Notes under the pieces: model-generated
What the model was told of the DNA's origin: nothing
What the model saw: only the letters and a program-made list of their open reading frames with translations
Database searches by the model: none
Made by a program: the position numbers and the translations under genes
Origin: VMFP01 sp964630025
GTDB lineage: Bacteria > Patescibacteriota > Andersenbacteria > UBA10190 > CAIZMI01
Length of the DNA: 13,415 nucleotides
Direction: 5' to 3'
Assembly: GCA_964630025.1 (NCBI GenBank)
Contig: CAZVRG010000025.1
Location: 1-13,415 of the forward strand
In this document: positions 12,917-13,415 of the stretch, piece after piece
How positions within the stretch are numbered: position 1 is the first letter of the stretch
Layout: each line of letters starts with the position of its first letter

Positions 12917-12945
12917 ACTCTAACACGCTTGCATGCAATATGCAA
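12917..12945 (-). promoter_or_regulatory. Promoter of the 121-residue orphan gene
   Basis: Minus-strand TTGCAT (12940-12945), 17 bp, TAGAGT (12917-12922). The spacer contains the palindrome TTGCATGCAA (12929-12938), which may be coincidental or a regulator site. The leader would be about 47 bases. Confidence 0.65.
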
Positions 12946-12996
12946 CAGATGTTTTCGTCGCGTCGTCCCTAAGGCCTATGGCCTCCGGCCCATCGT

Positions 12997-13317
12997 CTAT
13001 TCGTTGATGCTATTGATCCGAACTTCCGTGTAGTGCTGCCGGTGGCCGAATTTTTTTCGGTACCGCTTTTTCGCTTTGAATTTGATGCCGATCACTTTCT
13101 TGTGACGGCCCTGTCGCACAATCGTGCCGGTCACGGTGGCGCCGGAAACCGTCGGCCGTCCCACCCGCACTTCCTGTCCGCGCGCAAGAAGCACAACCTC
13201 GCTGAAGGTCACCGGAGCATCCTTCTCACCCTCGAGACTCTCCACGCGAACCGTGTCACCGGCCCTCACGAGTACCTGTTTTCCTCCCGTGGCAATCACT
13301 GCGAGTACGTCACTCAT
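12997..13317 (-). CDS. rplU: Large ribosomal subunit protein bL21
   Basis: Encodes 106 residues, the usual length. The N-terminal VLAVIATGGKQVLVRAGDTV (4-23) corresponds to the family's YAVIxTGGKQYxVxxGDxI, and the C-terminal KKVIGIKFKAKKRYRKKFGHRQ (73-94) is the RNA-binding KxxxFKxRxKxxYRxxxGHRQ region. bL21 binds 23S rRNA. The ATG has no ribosome site; a promoter whose start point would lie only a few bases upstream suggests a leaderless mRNA, while an overlapping 29-codon frame suggests coupling instead. rpmA (bL27), the normal partner, does not follow. A GGCC-rich hairpin-prone stretch (12971-12991) lies after the stop codon but lacks a T-run. Confidence 0.97.
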   Translation of the reverse strand: MSDVLAVIATGGKQVLVRAGDTVRVESLEGEKDAPVTFSEVVLLARGQEVRVGRPTVSGATVTGTIVRQGRHKKVIGIKFKAKKRYRKKFGHRQHYTEVRINSINE

Positions 13318-13403
13318 AAAGCCGTAGCGTACATATCCTTGATATAGCGGTCAACAAGAAGGGTAATCCAAAGCAGTTGGAACAGAGCGTAGGGTGAGTC
13401 CAT
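13314..13403 (-). CDS. Possible 29-residue leader peptide overlapping rplU
   Basis: ATG 13403 opens a 29-codon frame whose TGA overlaps the rplU ATG (ATGA). An in-frame TAA lies three codons upstream of the ATG, so this is not the tail of a longer gene unless an earlier frame shifts. The peptide is hydrophobic in the middle (YALFQLLWITLLV). The ribosome site is weak, and the rplU promoter candidate lies inside the frame. Chance is a real possibility. Confidence 0.3.
   Translation of the reverse strand: MDSPYALFQLLWITLLVDRYIKDMYATAL
13326..13354 (-). promoter_or_regulatory. Promoter candidate of rplU
   Basis: Minus-strand TTGACC (13349-13354), 17 bp, TACGCT (13326-13331). Transcription would begin about 2-3 bases before the rplU ATG, giving a leaderless mRNA. 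Confidence 0.5.
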
Positions 13404-13415
13404 TGACTCTTAAAC

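Noticed and set aside
1..13415. Alternative genetic code with UGA as glycine
   Set aside because: TGA ends several genes at sensible places (PP2C at 3534, propeller at 8016, orphan at 9112) followed by terminators or an overlapping start.
1..13415. tRNA, rRNA and riboswitch genes
   Set aside because: I found no cloverleaf with a T-arm GTTCRA motif, no rRNA segments, and no T-box or known riboswitch core before cysS or elsewhere.

Overview
The window is about 13.4 kb of compact bacterial DNA of moderately high GC, with 14 protein genes I consider real, one possible leader peptide, no rRNA or tRNA and no CRISPR array. TGA, TAA and TAG all end genes, so the standard bacterial code applies and the UGA-recoding lineages are excluded. 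Three universal genes (cysS, dnaB, recR) and rplU point to a chromosome. The mix of core genes with very divergent small orphans, a YfhO-like membrane protein, propeller proteins and short tandem repeats inside core genes suggests a Patescibacteria/CPR-type organism (perhaps Peribacteria/Peregrinibacteria), but this is inference and the phylum is not proven by the sequence.

Layout. Positions 1-4319 hold four minus-strand genes: a left-truncated YfhO-like membrane protein, a DUF218-like protein, a YfiH/laccase-domain protein and a PP2C-type phosphatase. The last three each have their own promoter; intrinsic terminators follow the DUF218-like, YfiH-like and PP2C genes. cysS (plus strand, 4568-6097) is divergent from the PP2C gene and has repeat-derived in-frame insertions. 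A repeat-rich convergent gap (6098-6222) leads to a minus-strand cluster: a membrane-anchored beta-propeller protein (8016-9038), overlapping a membrane-anchored dual-specificity/tyrosine phosphatase (7300-8019), then a NagB-like sugar isomerase/deaminase (6223-7215). Upstream lie two small orphan minus-strand genes (9112-9453 and 9603-9911), each followed by a terminator.

On the plus strand dnaB (10021-11433) and recR (11720-12403) would be practically adjacent, but they are separated by a 281-bp block encoding only a GIY-YIG nuclease-family protein. That block has perfect 14-bp terminal inverted repeats and is flanked by a 4-bp direct repeat TATG, the expected signature of a transposed insertion. 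It is AT-richer than its neighbours and is the most notable object in the window. The right end carries an orphan gene (12498-12863) and rplU (12997-13317), both minus strand; rpmA does not follow rplU.

Recurring themes: (i) promoters of the form TTGnnn, 17-18 bp, TAnnnT, often with TAG as the first three bases of the -10; (ii) enzyme-family proteins lacking one classical active-site residue (YfiH-like without its first His ligand, NagB-like without the ring-opening Asp); (iii) small tandem or palindromic repeats turned into peptide insertions in cysS and recR; (iv) strong palindromes that look like operators upstream of the DUF218-like gene and over the cysS -10 box.
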